Source of the DNA: Cryobacterium tagatosivorans
Lineage (GTDB): Bacteria > Actinomycetota > Actinomycetes > Actinomycetales > Microbacteriaceae
Reading direction: 5' to 3'
Assembly (NCBI RefSeq): GCF_004402215.1
Contig: NZ_SOEZ01000010.1
Span: forward strand, 13,699 to 59,693
Length of the DNA stretch: 45,995 bases
Shown: piece by piece, positions 23,655 to 30,711 of the stretch
Layout: each line of letters begins with the position of its first letter
Numbering within the stretch: the first letter of the stretch is position 1
Notes under the pieces: generated by a model
What the model was told of the DNA's origin: nothing
The model's input: the letters and a program-made list of their open reading frames with translations, nothing else
Databases searched by the model: none
Position numbers and translations under genes: made by a program

Positions 23655-24527
23655 ATGAAATTCGCCCGCCTCGGCCCGATCGGCCACGAGAAGCCCGCCG
23701 TCCTCGTCGACGGCCGGTACTTCGACCTCTCGCCGATCGCGCGCGACATCGACGGCGACTTCCTGTCATCCGGCGGGATCGACCGGGTACGGCAGGCCCT
23801 CCGGGGCGGCTCCCTGGCGCCGTTCACCGACGCCGGGTCGCAGCGGATCGGCGCACCCATCGCCCGGCCGAGCGCCGTCGTCTGCATCGGGATGAACTAC
23901 GCCGCGCACGCGGCCGAGTCCGGCTCGAACCCGCCCGACGTTCCGATCATCTTCCTCAAGACCCCCAACACCGTCGTCGGACCCAACGACACGGTGGAGA
24001 TCCCCCGGACCAGCACGAAAACCGACTGGGAGGTCGAACTCGGGATCGTGATCGGCGCGCGCGCGTCCTACCTCGCCTCGCCGGCGGAGAGCATCGATCA
24101 CATCGCCGGATTCGTCACCGCGAACGACCTCTCCGAGCGCGACTTCCAGATGAGCGTCTCCGGCGGCCAGTGGTCGAAGGGCAAGTGCGCTCCCGGCTTC
24201 AACCCCACCGGGCCGTGGCTGGTGACCCCGGACGAGGTCGATTACCAGGACCTGGCGCTGCGGAGCTGGGTCAACGGCGAGGCCAGGCAGGATTCGACCA
24301 CGGCCGACCAGATCTTCCCGGTTGACTTCGTGATCTGGCACCTGAGCCAGTACCTGGCGCTCGAGCCCGGCGACCTCGTGCTCACCGGCACGCCGGAAGG
24401 AGTCGCCCTGTCCGGGCGGTTCCCCTACCTCGCCGCCGGGGACGTCTGCGAGATCGAGATCGAGGGTCTCGGGCGGCAGCGCCAGGAGTTCGTCGACGCT
24501 CCCAACGAAAGGCACCAGAATGCGTGA
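23655..24527 (+). CDS. FAH-family hydrolase, probable 2,4-diketo-3-deoxy-L-fuconate hydrolase
   Basis: Encodes 290 residues from the ATG at 23655, which has GAAAG seven bases upstream and gives the family N-terminus MKFARLG; an upstream ATG at 23616 would add an unrelated 13 residues. The fumarylacetoacetate-hydrolase fold shows metal ligands Glu126 and Glu128 (DWEVELG) and Asp158 (ANDLSERD), with Lys176 in SKGK. In the non-phosphorylative fucose route this family splits the diketo acid into pyruvate and L-lactate. It overlaps the SDR gene by 8 bp. Confidence 0.87.
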   Translation: MKFARLGPIGHEKPAVLVDGRYFDLSPIARDIDGDFLSSGGIDRVRQALRGGSLAPFTDAGSQRIGAPIARPSAVVCIGMNYAAHAAESGSNPPDVPIIFLKTPNTVVGPNDTVEIPRTSTKTDWEVELGIVIGARASYLASPAESIDHIAGFVTANDLSERDFQMSVSGGQWSKGKCAPGFNPTGPWLVTPDEVDYQDLALRSWVNGEARQDSTTADQIFPVDFVIWHLSQYLALEPGDLVLTGTPEGVALSGRFPYLAAGDVCEIEIEGLGRQRQEFVDAPNERHQNA

Positions 24528-25269
24528 ATTCGAGAACCTCGTCGCCGTCGTCACGGGGGGCGCGTCCGGGATCGGAGCCGCCATCGCCCACCGGCTGCAT
24601 GACGGCGGCGCCTCCGTCGCCGTGCTCGACCTCCAGCCGGAGGCAGCGGATGCGGCGCACTTCGCCGTGCGCGCCAACATCGCCGACGACGCGTCCGTGC
24701 GGGCGGCCATCGCCGCGGTGGCCGCCGAATTCGGCCGGATAGACATCGTGGTGAACAATGCCGGGATCGGCGCGCAGGGCAACGTCGCAGACAATGACGA
24801 CGACGAATGGGCTCGGGTGCTCAGCATCAACGTTGTCGGTATCGCCCGGGTCTCGCGTGCGGCGCTCCCCTGGCTGCGCCGGTCGCCCTCCGCCGCCATC
24901 GTCAACACCGGCTCGATCGCGGCCACGGCCGGCCTGCCCGAGCGCGCCCTCTACAGCGCGTCGAAGGGCGCCGTGCTCGCGCTCACCAGGGCGATGGCGG
25001 CCGACCACCTGCGCGAAGGCATCCGGGTCAACAGTGTGAGCCCCGGAACCGCGGACACGCCGTGGATCAGTCGCCTCCTCGAGAACGCCGACGACCCCGC
25101 CGCCGAGCGGGCCGCACTGCGCGCCCGCCAGCCGCATGGGCGGCTCGTCGCCCCGGACGAAGTCGCCGACGCGGTGGCCTACCTGGCCAGCCCACGGTCC
25201 GGCTCGACGACCGGCGTCTCCCTCGCCGTCGACGGCGGCATGCAGAACCTGCGCCTCCGGCCCGAGTAG
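24520..25269 (+). CDS. SDR oxidoreductase, probable 2-keto-3-deoxy-L-fuconate dehydrogenase
   Basis: Encodes 249 residues, a classical short-chain dehydrogenase: TGGASGIG at 12-19, NNAG at 79-82, and catalytic Ser132, Tyr145 and Lys149 (YSASK). Asp37 after the second strand favours NAD+. In the fucose pathway this step oxidises C4 of 2-keto-3-deoxy-L-fuconate to give the diketo acid used by the hydrolase. The 8-bp overlap with the hydrolase gene supports this. A hairpin follows ten bases after the stop. Confidence 0.87.
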   Translation: MREFENLVAVVTGGASGIGAAIAHRLHDGGASVAVLDLQPEAADAAHFAVRANIADDASVRAAIAAVAAEFGRIDIVVNNAGIGAQGNVADNDDDEWARVLSINVVGIARVSRAALPWLRRSPSAAIVNTGSIAATAGLPERALYSASKGAVLALTRAMAADHLREGIRVNSVSPGTADTPWISRLLENADDPAAERAALRARQPHGRLVAPDEVADAVAYLASPRSGSTTGVSLAVDGGMQNLRLRPE

Positions 25270-25278
25270 CAGCGCGGT

Positions 25279-25299
25279 CCCCGCCGAATTCGGCTGGGG
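25279..25299 (+). terminator. Hairpin after the fucose plus-strand operon
   Basis: CCCCGCCG pairs with CGGC-T-GGGG around an AATT loop (25279-25299; one bulged T). It starts nine bases after the SDR stop and contains the palindrome GCCGAATTCGGC. No T tract follows. It probably terminates or attenuates transcription before the next gene. Confidence 0.5.
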
Positions 25300-25334
25300 T
25301 GGCGCGGGGCATCCATGGCGGTCAGACTGGGCCG

Positions 25335-26135
25335 ATGACACTCACCCAATTCCAGAAGGCCGAGCTCCTCAACTCCCTGCACGTGCCGGGCACGCCGCTG
25401 ATCGTGACGAACGTGTGGGATGCGATGACCGCGAAGATCGTCGCGGACGCGCCCGGGGTGCGGGCGCTGGCGACCGCGTCGCACTCGATCTCGAACGTGC
25501 GCGGGCTGCCCGACGGCGAAGGGATCACCGTCGACGAGGCGATCATCGCCGCGCGGATCATCACCGGCGCGGTCGACCTGCCGGTGTCGGTCGACTTCGA
25601 AAAGGGCTACGCCCCGGATGCCGCGGGCGTGACCCGCAACGTGCGCCGGCTGATCGAAGAGTCGGGCGCCGTCGGCATCAACATCGAAGACTCCATCGGC
25701 GCGGCCAAAGCGCCCCAGTTCGACATCGAAACCGCGGCCGCCCGGGTGGCCGCCGCCCGCGCGGCCGGGGATGCCACCGGGATCCCGCTCGTGATCAACG
25801 CCCGGGTCGACACCCTCGCCGGCGGCGGCGACTGGGACGAGGCGGTCGCCCGGGCGAACGCGTACCTGGCCGCCGGCGCCGACGTGATCTTCTTCCTCGG
25901 CCTCGGTGACGAGGACAAGGTCAAGCGCGCCCTCGACCAGGTGAACGGGCGCCTCTCCGTGATCGGGAAGCCGGGCGCCGTTCCGCTGGCTCGCCTGGCC
26001 GAACTCGGCGTGTCCCGGGTGAGCTTCGGACCCGGCACGCTCGGGCTCACCCTCGCGGCCCTCCAGCGCGCGGCGGCGAACCTCACGGCGCTCGGCGATT
26101 ACCCAGACGATCTCGGCTTCACCTTCGCGCTCTAG
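25335..26135 (+). CDS. Isocitrate lyase/PEP mutase family protein
   Basis: Encodes 266 residues, a PEP-mutase-like TIM barrel. Visible motifs are NVWDAMTAKIV at 26-36, the metal-site aspartate Asp87 in VSVDFEKGY, and GINIEDS at 114-120. The catalytic cysteine motif of isocitrate lyase (KKCGH) is absent, since the region reads IGAAKAPQ. That leaves a PEP phosphonomutase-like, oxaloacetate hydrolase-like or unassigned carboxylic-acid lyase activity. It lies 65 bp after the fucose genes in the same direction, partly insulated by a hairpin. A role in handling C3 products is possible but unproven. Confidence 0.8.
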   Translation: MTLTQFQKAELLNSLHVPGTPLIVTNVWDAMTAKIVADAPGVRALATASHSISNVRGLPDGEGITVDEAIIAARIITGAVDLPVSVDFEKGYAPDAAGVTRNVRRLIEESGAVGINIEDSIGAAKAPQFDIETAAARVAAARAAGDATGIPLVINARVDTLAGGGDWDEAVARANAYLAAGADVIFFLGLGDEDKVKRALDQVNGRLSVIGKPGAVPLARLAELGVSRVSFGPGTLGLTLAALQRAAANLTALGDYPDDLGFTFAL

Positions 26136-26159
26136 CGTTCACGCTCGGTCCCGGACGGG

Positions 26160-26684
26160 TCAGCGGATGCGGGTGGCCCGGTTGCGTGCGACGATGAGCC
26201 AGCTGGCACCCTCGTCGTTCGAGACCCAGCCCTCCCACGTGTAGGCGTCGGCGGTGATCGAGGTGAAGTTCCAGCGGATCGGGCGGCCGTCGGTGCCCGT
26301 GCCGTCCTGGCGGAGGCCGTTGCGGTGCGGGGTGGCGACGAGGTGGCAGTACTCCCCCAGCGTCGGCGCGAAGAAGCTGACTCGCCATGCGCCGGCGTTC
26401 GGGTCGTAGACCCGGATGGCGGTGGCCACGGTCTCGAACCCGGAGGGATGCGTGGCGCTGGCGACGACCTCGACGTCCTGCACGGCGCGACCGTCGAGGA
26501 TGAACTCGACGATCCAGGTGAACTCGCGTTCGGTCCACTCGCCGCTTGCCTCGTCCAGCCGCGAGCTGGTCGTCGACCAGGAGCCGACGAGCTGGCCGAA
26601 GCGGCGCATCCGGCCGGGGTACTCCGGTGTCGGTCCGGGCGCGATGAGGGCGTTGGCGAAATCGGGCACGGAAGCGGAGGTCAT
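26160..26684 (-). CDS. Conserved hypothetical protein, lipocalin/DUF1579-like
   Basis: Encodes 174 residues with no signal peptide or membrane segment. The sequence (GSWSTTSSRLD, then alternating strands ending in SNDEGASWLIVARNRATR) resembles cytosolic beta-barrel proteins of the DUF1579/heme-free lipocalin type that bind small ligands. No catalytic motif is apparent. It is convergent with the preceding lyase gene (24 bp apart) and precedes the stress module. Function unknown; the domain name is a tentative reading. Confidence 0.6.
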   Translation of the reverse strand: MTSASVPDFANALIAPGPTPEYPGRMRRFGQLVGSWSTTSSRLDEASGEWTEREFTWIVEFILDGRAVQDVEVVASATHPSGFETVATAIRVYDPNAGAWRVSFFAPTLGEYCHLVATPHRNGLRQDGTGTDGRPIRWNFTSITADAYTWEGWVSNDEGASWLIVARNRATRIR

Positions 26685-26727
26685 GCCCCGATTTTAGCCC
26701 GGGCCATGTTGCATCCGTGTGAACAAG

Positions 26728-27084
26728 CTACCCGCCGGCGTCGCCGCCGGCCTGGCCCGAACTGATCCGGCTGACCTGGATCTTCACCCGGTCGACGGTC
26801 GTGCCGTCGGCATTCGAGCCGAGGTGGCCGGAAATGGCCTCGAGGATGCGCCGGCACACCTCGGCGGCCGGGCTCGCATCCGAGATGGCCACGCTCACCG
26901 CGACGCTGATGCCGCCGCCGGTGTTCGTGACCGCGATCGGCTCCCCGGCCGGCTGCCCGATGACCGTCGCCACGAGGTCGGCGGCCGCCGCAAGCGCGGT
27001 CGGGCGCGCGTCGTAAACCTGCACGACCCCGTCGATCGACCTCACCAGGCCGGTGAGCTGCTCGGACAATTCTGGCGTGGTCAT
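26728..27084 (-). CDS. Small Asp23/Gls24-like protein, end of the sigma-factor operon
   Basis: Encodes 118 residues. The sequence TTPELSEQLTGLVRSIDGVVQVYDARP, followed by VSVAISDASPAAEVCRRILEAI, has the alternating strand-helix pattern of Asp23/Gls24 proteins, although similarity is weaker than for the genes at 27081 and 28385. No signal peptide is visible. Its ATG overlaps the stop of the preceding gene (ATGA), so it is translationally coupled and third in the ECF sigma operon. A role in envelope stress is inferred from context. Confidence 0.65.
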   Translation of the reverse strand: MTTPELSEQLTGLVRSIDGVVQVYDARPTALAAAADLVATVIGQPAGEPIAVTNTGGGISVAVSVAISDASPAAEVCRRILEAISGHLGSNADGTTVDRVKIQVSRISSGQAGGDAGG

Positions 27085-27689
27085 TGCTCCGGCTCCTGCC
27101 CATCGCGGCTGAGATTGACGTCGGTAACGGTCACATCGATGGCGGCCAGCGTCAGCTCCGTATGCCGGTGAAGGGCATCCGCGATGCCCTCGCGGATGTG
27201 GTCGGCGGCGGCCGGGATGGGCTCGCCCCAGGGGACGCTCGCCTCCACCGCCACGGTGATCGGCTCGCCGGGTACCGTGACATCGCCGTCGAGCCGGCAC
27301 CGGCCGATGAGCGAGCCGGGCACGGAATCGCCCGCCGCCCGGATGAGCCCGCGCACGGCGCCTTCCGTGATGCTGAACTCCGCGCTCGGGGTCGGCGAGG
27401 CGAGCGGAATGGACCTCCCGGCCCGGGCCTCGATGTGAATGTTGGTCAGGATGCGCGAGACCCAGCTGTCGTCGCGGCTCGGCTCGGCGTCGGCGTCTGC
27501 CTGGAGCAGTCCCCGGGCCACCGAGCGGAACCGGAGCAGCGATTCGAGCGCGATCCGGTGCGCCGGCGAGCGGTCCAGGAGCTCCAGTGGGGGGCTCTCG
27601 CCGCGGTCCAGGTACTCGCTGAGGTCGGCGATGATGTCCTCCGACTCGTCGTGCCGCTCGTCGTGCGGGCCAGTGGGTGGTGTCGTCAT
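27081..27689 (-). CDS. Asp23/Gls24-family protein with anti-sigma-like N-terminus
   Basis: Encodes 202 residues from the ATG at 27689, supported by GGAGGA six bases upstream and an ATGA overlap with the sigma-factor stop; the ATG at 27695 lies directly on the ribosome site. The C-terminal half (about 95-195: FSITEGAVRGLIRAAG, PITVAVEASV, LAAIDVTVTDVNL) is Asp23/Gls24-like. The N-terminal half (DIIADLSEYLDRGE, then RSPAHRIALESLLRFRSV) is helical and resembles the sigma-binding region of anti-sigma factors, without a zinc-binding His-Cys-Cys motif. Placement directly after an ECF sigma gene is the usual place for an anti-sigma gene. Confidence 0.72.
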   Translation of the reverse strand: MTTPPTGPHDERHDESEDIIADLSEYLDRGESPPLELLDRSPAHRIALESLLRFRSVARGLLQADADAEPSRDDSWVSRILTNIHIEARAGRSIPLASPTPSAEFSITEGAVRGLIRAAGDSVPGSLIGRCRLDGDVTVPGEPITVAVEASVPWGEPIPAAADHIREGIADALHRHTELTLAAIDVTVTDVNLSRDGQEPEQ

Positions 27690-28252
27690 CGCCATTCCTC
27701 CATTTCTTCTACGAGTTTCCGTCGTGCCCGGGCCAGGTGTCCGCGAACCGTGGAGGGAGGAATCTTGAGTTCCTCGGCAATCTCGTCGTAGCTGTAGCCA
27801 CCCATTTCCCGCAGCAGCCAGCACTGGCGCTGGGTCTCGCTGAGCCGGCCGAGCACCTGGGAGATCATCTCCCATTGCGATGCCGCCTCGGCGCGACGGT
27901 GGGGAGTGTCGGAGTCCGGCGCCTCCACGTCCCAGTCCTCAAGCGGCGCGTGGTCGCGCCGGGCGCGAATCCGGTCGATGGCCTTGTGACTGGTGATCCG
28001 CATCAGCCACGACTTGACCGCGCTCAGGTCTTTCACGGTGGGCAACTGGTCCCAGGCGGTGATGAACGCTTCCTGCACGACGTCGTCGCTCTCGCTCGTC
28101 GACCCGAGGATCCGGGTGGCGTACGCGCGCATCAGCGGGCCGTGGCGGCGCACGAGAACCTCGAAAGAGCGCACATCCCCGTCCACGGCGCGGCCGGCGA
28201 GCACGCCGTCGGGCGCTTCGGCCAGGCGCAGCCCGTCGTGTAGCGGCGTCAA
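27686..28252 (-). CDS. ECF-type RNA polymerase sigma factor
   Basis: Encodes 188 residues: sigma region 2 (about 25-95, with SESDDVVQEAFITAWDQL and SWLMRITSHKAIDRIRAR) and region 4 (about 133-182, with YSYDEIAEELKIPPSTVRGH as the helix-turn-helix). The start appears to be TTG at 28252, preceded by AAGGGGG; no ATG fits the family N-terminus. It heads a three-gene operon with two Asp23-like proteins and is divergent from a further Asp23 gene. A GGAACC-N17-CGTG element at 28254-28280, pointing towards that gene, looks like an ECF promoter and may be its target. Confidence 0.88.
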   Translation of the reverse strand: MTPLHDGLRLAEAPDGVLAGRAVDGDVRSFEVLVRRHGPLMRAYATRILGSTSESDDVVQEAFITAWDQLPTVKDLSAVKSWLMRITSHKAIDRIRARRDHAPLEDWDVEAPDSDTPHRRAEAASQWEMISQVLGRLSETQRQCWLLREMGGYSYDEIAEELKIPPSTVRGHLARARRKLVEEMEEWR

Positions 28253-28253
28253 C

Positions 28254-28280
28254 GGAACCCCCTTTTCAAACTATTTCGTG
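28254..28280 (+). promoter_or_regulatory. Candidate ECF-sigma promoter
   Basis: GGAACC (28254-28259), 17 bases, then CGTG (28277-28280): this resembles actinobacterial ECF sigma promoters (GGAAC / CGT). It points towards the Asp23 gene at 28385, leaving about 100 bases of leader. The -35 element begins one base beyond the sigma start codon on the other strand. Confidence 0.35.
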
Positions 28281-28384
28281 CACATCCGTGACGAATGCGT
28301 GACGAGTTGCGTCTTACTAGTGACCATCCCGTCATTCGGTTGCCCGAATTGACCGGTCCCCATTCTTGCAAGGAGTTGAACACA

Positions 28385-28804
28385 ATGGTTGAAACCTCAC
28401 CCACAATCGGCACAACCGGCACGATCGCCGGCACAACGGTCATCTCCGAGAGCGTCATCGCGAAGATCGTCGGCATCGCGGCGCGCGAGGTATCCGGCGT
28501 GCACGCGCTGGCCAACGGCGCGGGCCCCCTCGGCGCCATCCGCGAGGCCATCAGCGGCGCCGACCTCGCACAGGGCGTGAGCATCACCGTCGCAGACTCG
28601 CAGGTCGCCGTCGATATCTCCCTGGTGGCCGAGTACCCGGTTCCGCTGCATAAGGTCGCCGCCGATGTGCGCGCCGCCGTCATCGCGGCCGTTGAATCCC
28701 TCGTCGAGCTGCAGGTCACCGAGGTCAACGTGACCGTCAAAGACGTGCACCTGGCTTCCGACGACGACACCACCGGCAGCACGAGCACACCGGTCGGAGC
28801 CTGA
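28385..28804 (+). CDS. Asp23/Gls24 family envelope stress response protein
   Basis: Encodes 139 residues from the ATG at 28385, which has AAGGAG nine bases upstream; the reading frame extends upstream to 28295 without a ribosome site. The family pattern is clear: VISESVIAKIVGIAAREVSGV, then VSITVADSQVAVDISLVAEYP and VTEVNVTVKDVHL. Asp23 proteins coat the inner face of the cytoplasmic membrane and are linked to cell-wall stress. The next gene, four bases downstream, encodes a protein with a C-terminal membrane segment that could anchor it. Divergent from the ECF sigma gene. Confidence 0.88.
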   Translation: MVETSPTIGTTGTIAGTTVISESVIAKIVGIAAREVSGVHALANGAGPLGAIREAISGADLAQGVSITVADSQVAVDISLVAEYPVPLHKVAADVRAAVIAAVESLVELQVTEVNVTVKDVHLASDDDTTGSTSTPVGA

Positions 28805-28808
28805 ACAC

Positions 28809-29234
28809 GTGATCGAGCAGGAGACGGATCGGGGCACCACCCGGATCAGCGCGCGCGCGTTCACCCGGGTTGCCGCCTCCGTCGCCGCGGGCTGCCTCGA
28901 CCTGGCTCCGGACCAGGTGGGAGTGACGCTCGCCCGGCCCGAGGGCCGGATCGAACTCATCGTGAGCGCACCCATCCCCGCCGCGGTCATGATCGACCGC
29001 GTGCAGGAGCAGATTCGCCAGGAGGCGGCCGCCCTCACCGGATCGGCCATCGCCCGGGTTTCGGTTCGCCGGAGCGGCGCGCCCGTGGCGGCGGCGCTGG
29101 CCGGGAACATCCTGACCCAGGTTCGCTCGCACTACCGCAGGGATCCCGTTCGCCTGGTCGGGCTCGTCGCGGTCGGCCTCACCTCGCTCGGTGTCGTCGC
29201 GGGCGTTCTCGCCCGCGCCATCTCCCGCAAATAG
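28809..29234 (+). CDS. Small membrane-anchored protein associated with Asp23
   Basis: Encodes 141 residues beginning with GTG four bases after the Asp23 stop. The soluble part (ISARAFTRVAASVAAGCLDL, then IELIVSAPIPAAVMIDRVQEQI) has a pattern similar to Asp23-type domains, and residues about 115-137 (VGLVAVGLTSLGVVAGVLA) form one transmembrane helix with a short Arg/Lys-ending tail. It is probably the membrane partner of the preceding protein, analogous in role to AmaP, although no sequence identity to AmaP is claimed. Confidence 0.7.
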   Translation: MIEQETDRGTTRISARAFTRVAASVAAGCLDLAPDQVGVTLARPEGRIELIVSAPIPAAVMIDRVQEQIRQEAAALTGSAIARVSVRRSGAPVAAALAGNILTQVRSHYRRDPVRLVGLVAVGLTSLGVVAGVLARAISRK

Positions 29235-29303
29235 ACTCTCGCACCAACTTCCCGGGCACAGCCATGTCGGCTGCACCCTTCCCCTAGAGAAAGAGAGGCC
29301 CTC

Positions 29304-29477
29304 ATGGGCGCATCAGAAAAGATCAACAACGAAGCCGATGACCTCAAAGGCAAGGCCAAAGAGGGCTTCGGCAAGGTAACCAACGATGACTCCGCGGTTG
29401 CCGAGGGCAAGGCCGACCAGGCCGGTGCCAGCCTGAAAAAGGCCGGCGAGAACATCAAGGACGCCTTCAAGAAATAG
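29304..29477 (+). CDS. CsbD family stress protein
   Basis: Encodes 57 residues. The sequence begins MGASEKINNEADDLKGKAKE and continues with two short Lys/Gly/Ala-rich repeats (GFGKVTNDDSAVAEGKADQA), the hallmark of CsbD-like proteins: small, hydrophilic, charged and probably disordered. Family members are induced by general stress. GAGAGG precedes the ATG at 29304 by about five bases. It sits between the Asp23 pair and a GlsB-type membrane protein in one stress module; function at the molecular level is not known. Confidence 0.85.
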   Translation: MGASEKINNEADDLKGKAKEGFGKVTNDDSAVAEGKADQAGASLKKAGENIKDAFKK

Positions 29478-29533
29478 GCGCCTTCAGGCGGCACCCGGGT
29501 TGTCCCTGGGGGGAACCCGGGCGCCTTCAGGCG
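29478..29533. repeat. Hairpin flanked by 13-bp direct repeats
   Basis: GCGCCTTCAGGCG occurs at 29478-29490 and 29521-29533; each copy can itself fold (GCGCC/GGCGC type). Between them an 8-bp stem CCCGGGTT/AACCCGGG (29494-29501, 29514-29521) encloses a G-rich loop. The structure starts directly after the CsbD stop and probably acts as a terminator or processing element before the GlsB gene. Confidence 0.6.
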
Positions 29534-29581
29534 CAATCGCATCAATCACGACCACATCACCATCGAATAAAGGACACCCAC

Positions 29582-29845
29582 ATGGGCTTCATCGCATTCC
29601 TCATCCTCGGACTCATTGCCGGCGCGATCGCAAAGGCAATCCTCCCCGGTCGCCAGGGCGGCGGATGGCTGATCACGCTCATCCTGGGCGTCATCGGCGC
29701 CTTCGTCGGCGGATGGCTCGGATCGCTGCTCTTCAACGTTCCGCTGACCGACTTCTTCTCGATCTCCACCTGGCTGCTGGCCATCGGTGGATCCATCATC
29801 GTGCTGCTGGTTTACGGCGCACTGGCCAACCGTCGCCGGGCGTAA
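29582..29845 (+). CDS. GlsB/YeaQ/YmgE family stress response membrane protein
   Basis: Encodes 87 residues with three hydrophobic segments: GFIAFLILGLIAGAIAKAI, then GGWLITLILGVIGAFVGGWLGS, and LLAIGGSIIVLLVYGAL. The Gly-rich helices and the LPGRQGGGW loop are typical of this transglycosylase-associated (Transgly_assoc) family. It is an integral membrane protein of unknown mechanism, commonly found with Asp23/CsbD genes. A strong intrinsic terminator follows at 29872. Confidence 0.88.
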   Translation: MGFIAFLILGLIAGAIAKAILPGRQGGGWLITLILGVIGAFVGGWLGSLLFNVPLTDFFSISTWLLAIGGSIIVLLVYGALANRRRA

Positions 29846-29871
29846 TCAGCCCGGCCTCCTGGCCTGAATAG

Positions 29872-29910
29872 CCGCCGGCGCTCCGAGACTCTCGGAGCGC
29901 CGGCGGTTTT
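29872..29910 (+). terminator. Intrinsic terminator after the stress module
   Basis: A 16-bp perfect GC-rich stem (29872-29887 with 29891-29906) with a three-base loop is followed by TTTT (29907-29910). It lies 26 bases after the GlsB stop and before the convergent dcd gene, so it may act in both directions. Confidence 0.88.
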
Positions 29911-29966
29911 CCGTGTGCCGTGCGGGCAGGGCGGGTGCGTGCGGGGTTCTGCGCGGAGGCTTCCGG

Positions 29967-30572
29967 TTACGCGCCGGCACTGCCGGCGTCGGTCGCGCGG
30001 ACATCCGTGCGGTGGAAGCCCTGGAACGAGCGCGAGGCGGTAGGGCCGCGCTGGCCCTGGTACCGGGAGCTGTACTCGCCCGAGCCGTAGGGCCGTTCGG
30101 CCGGTGAGCTCAGTCGGAAGAAGCAGAGCTGCCCGATCTTCATGCCTGGCCAGAGCTTGATCGGCAGCGTCGCGACGTTGCTCAGCTCGAGCGTGACGTG
30201 GCCGGAGAAGCCCGGGTCGATGAACCCGGCGGTGGAGTGCGTGAGCAGGCCAAGCCGGCCGAGCGAGCTCTTGCCCTCGAGCCGGGCGGCGACGTCGTCG
30301 GGCAGGCTGACGAGCTCGTAGGTGGAGCCGAGCACGAATTCGCCCGGGTGCAGGATGAACGGCTCGTCCGGCTGCGTCTCGATCAGCCGGGTGAGGTCGG
30401 GCTGGTCCTCGGCCGGGTCGATGTAGGGGTACTTGTGGTTGTCGAACAGCCGGAAGTAGCGGTCGAGGCGCACATCGATGCTCGACGGCTGGATCATCTC
30501 CGGCTGGTACGGGTCCAGGCCGATACGTCCGGCGCCGAGTTCAAGCTTGATGTCGCGGTCCGAGAGAAGCAC
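29967..30572 (-). CDS. dcd: dCTP deaminase (dUMP-forming)
   Basis: Encodes 201 residues. The Dcd/Dut-fold motifs are present: [13 protein letters not shown] at 28-40, [12 protein letters not shown] at 75-86, [11 protein letters not shown] at 99-109 and [14 protein letters not shown] at 112-125, followed by the catalytic Glu129 in TLELSN. The [11 protein letters not shown] form is that of the bifunctional actinobacterial enzyme that converts dCTP directly to dUMP. It supplies dUMP for thymidylate synthesis. Start GTG at 30572. It is a single gene, convergent with the stress module, and a typical core-genome neighbour of the tRNA at 30638. Confidence 0.92.
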   Translation of the reverse strand: MLLSDRDIKLELGAGRIGLDPYQPEMIQPSSIDVRLDRYFRLFDNHKYPYIDPAEDQPDLTRLIETQPDEPFILHPGEFVLGSTYELVSLPDDVAARLEGKSSLGRLGLLTHSTAGFIDPGFSGHVTLELSNVATLPIKLWPGMKIGQLCFFRLSSPAERPYGSGEYSSRYQGQRGPTASRSFQGFHRTDVRATDAGSAGA

Positions 30573-30637
30573 GATGCCAGCCTACCGGCGCGCAGTTGAT
30601 AAGCTGGCACGGTTCCGGCACGCTACAGGCCGGTTAC

Positions 30638-30711
30638 GCGGATGTAGTTCAATGGTAGAACTTCAGCTTCCCAAGCTGATAGCGCGGGTTCGATTCCCGT
30701 CATCCGCTCCA
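30638..30711 (+). tRNA. tRNA-Gly (anticodon CCC)
   Basis: A full cloverleaf can be drawn: acceptor GCGGATG/CATCCGC, D arm, anticodon stem TCAGC/GCTGA with loop TTCCCAA (anticodon CCC at 30670-30672), T arm with loop sequence TTCGATT, discriminator T and encoded CCA at 30709-30711. Reads GGG codons. GC content drops directly downstream, so the 3' end is a likely attachment site for the island that follows. Confidence 0.96.

Noticed and set aside
26681..27103. Arg/Gly-rich minus-strand frame over the small Asp23-like gene
   Set aside because: Overlaps 26728-27084 in another frame and shows no family resemblance.
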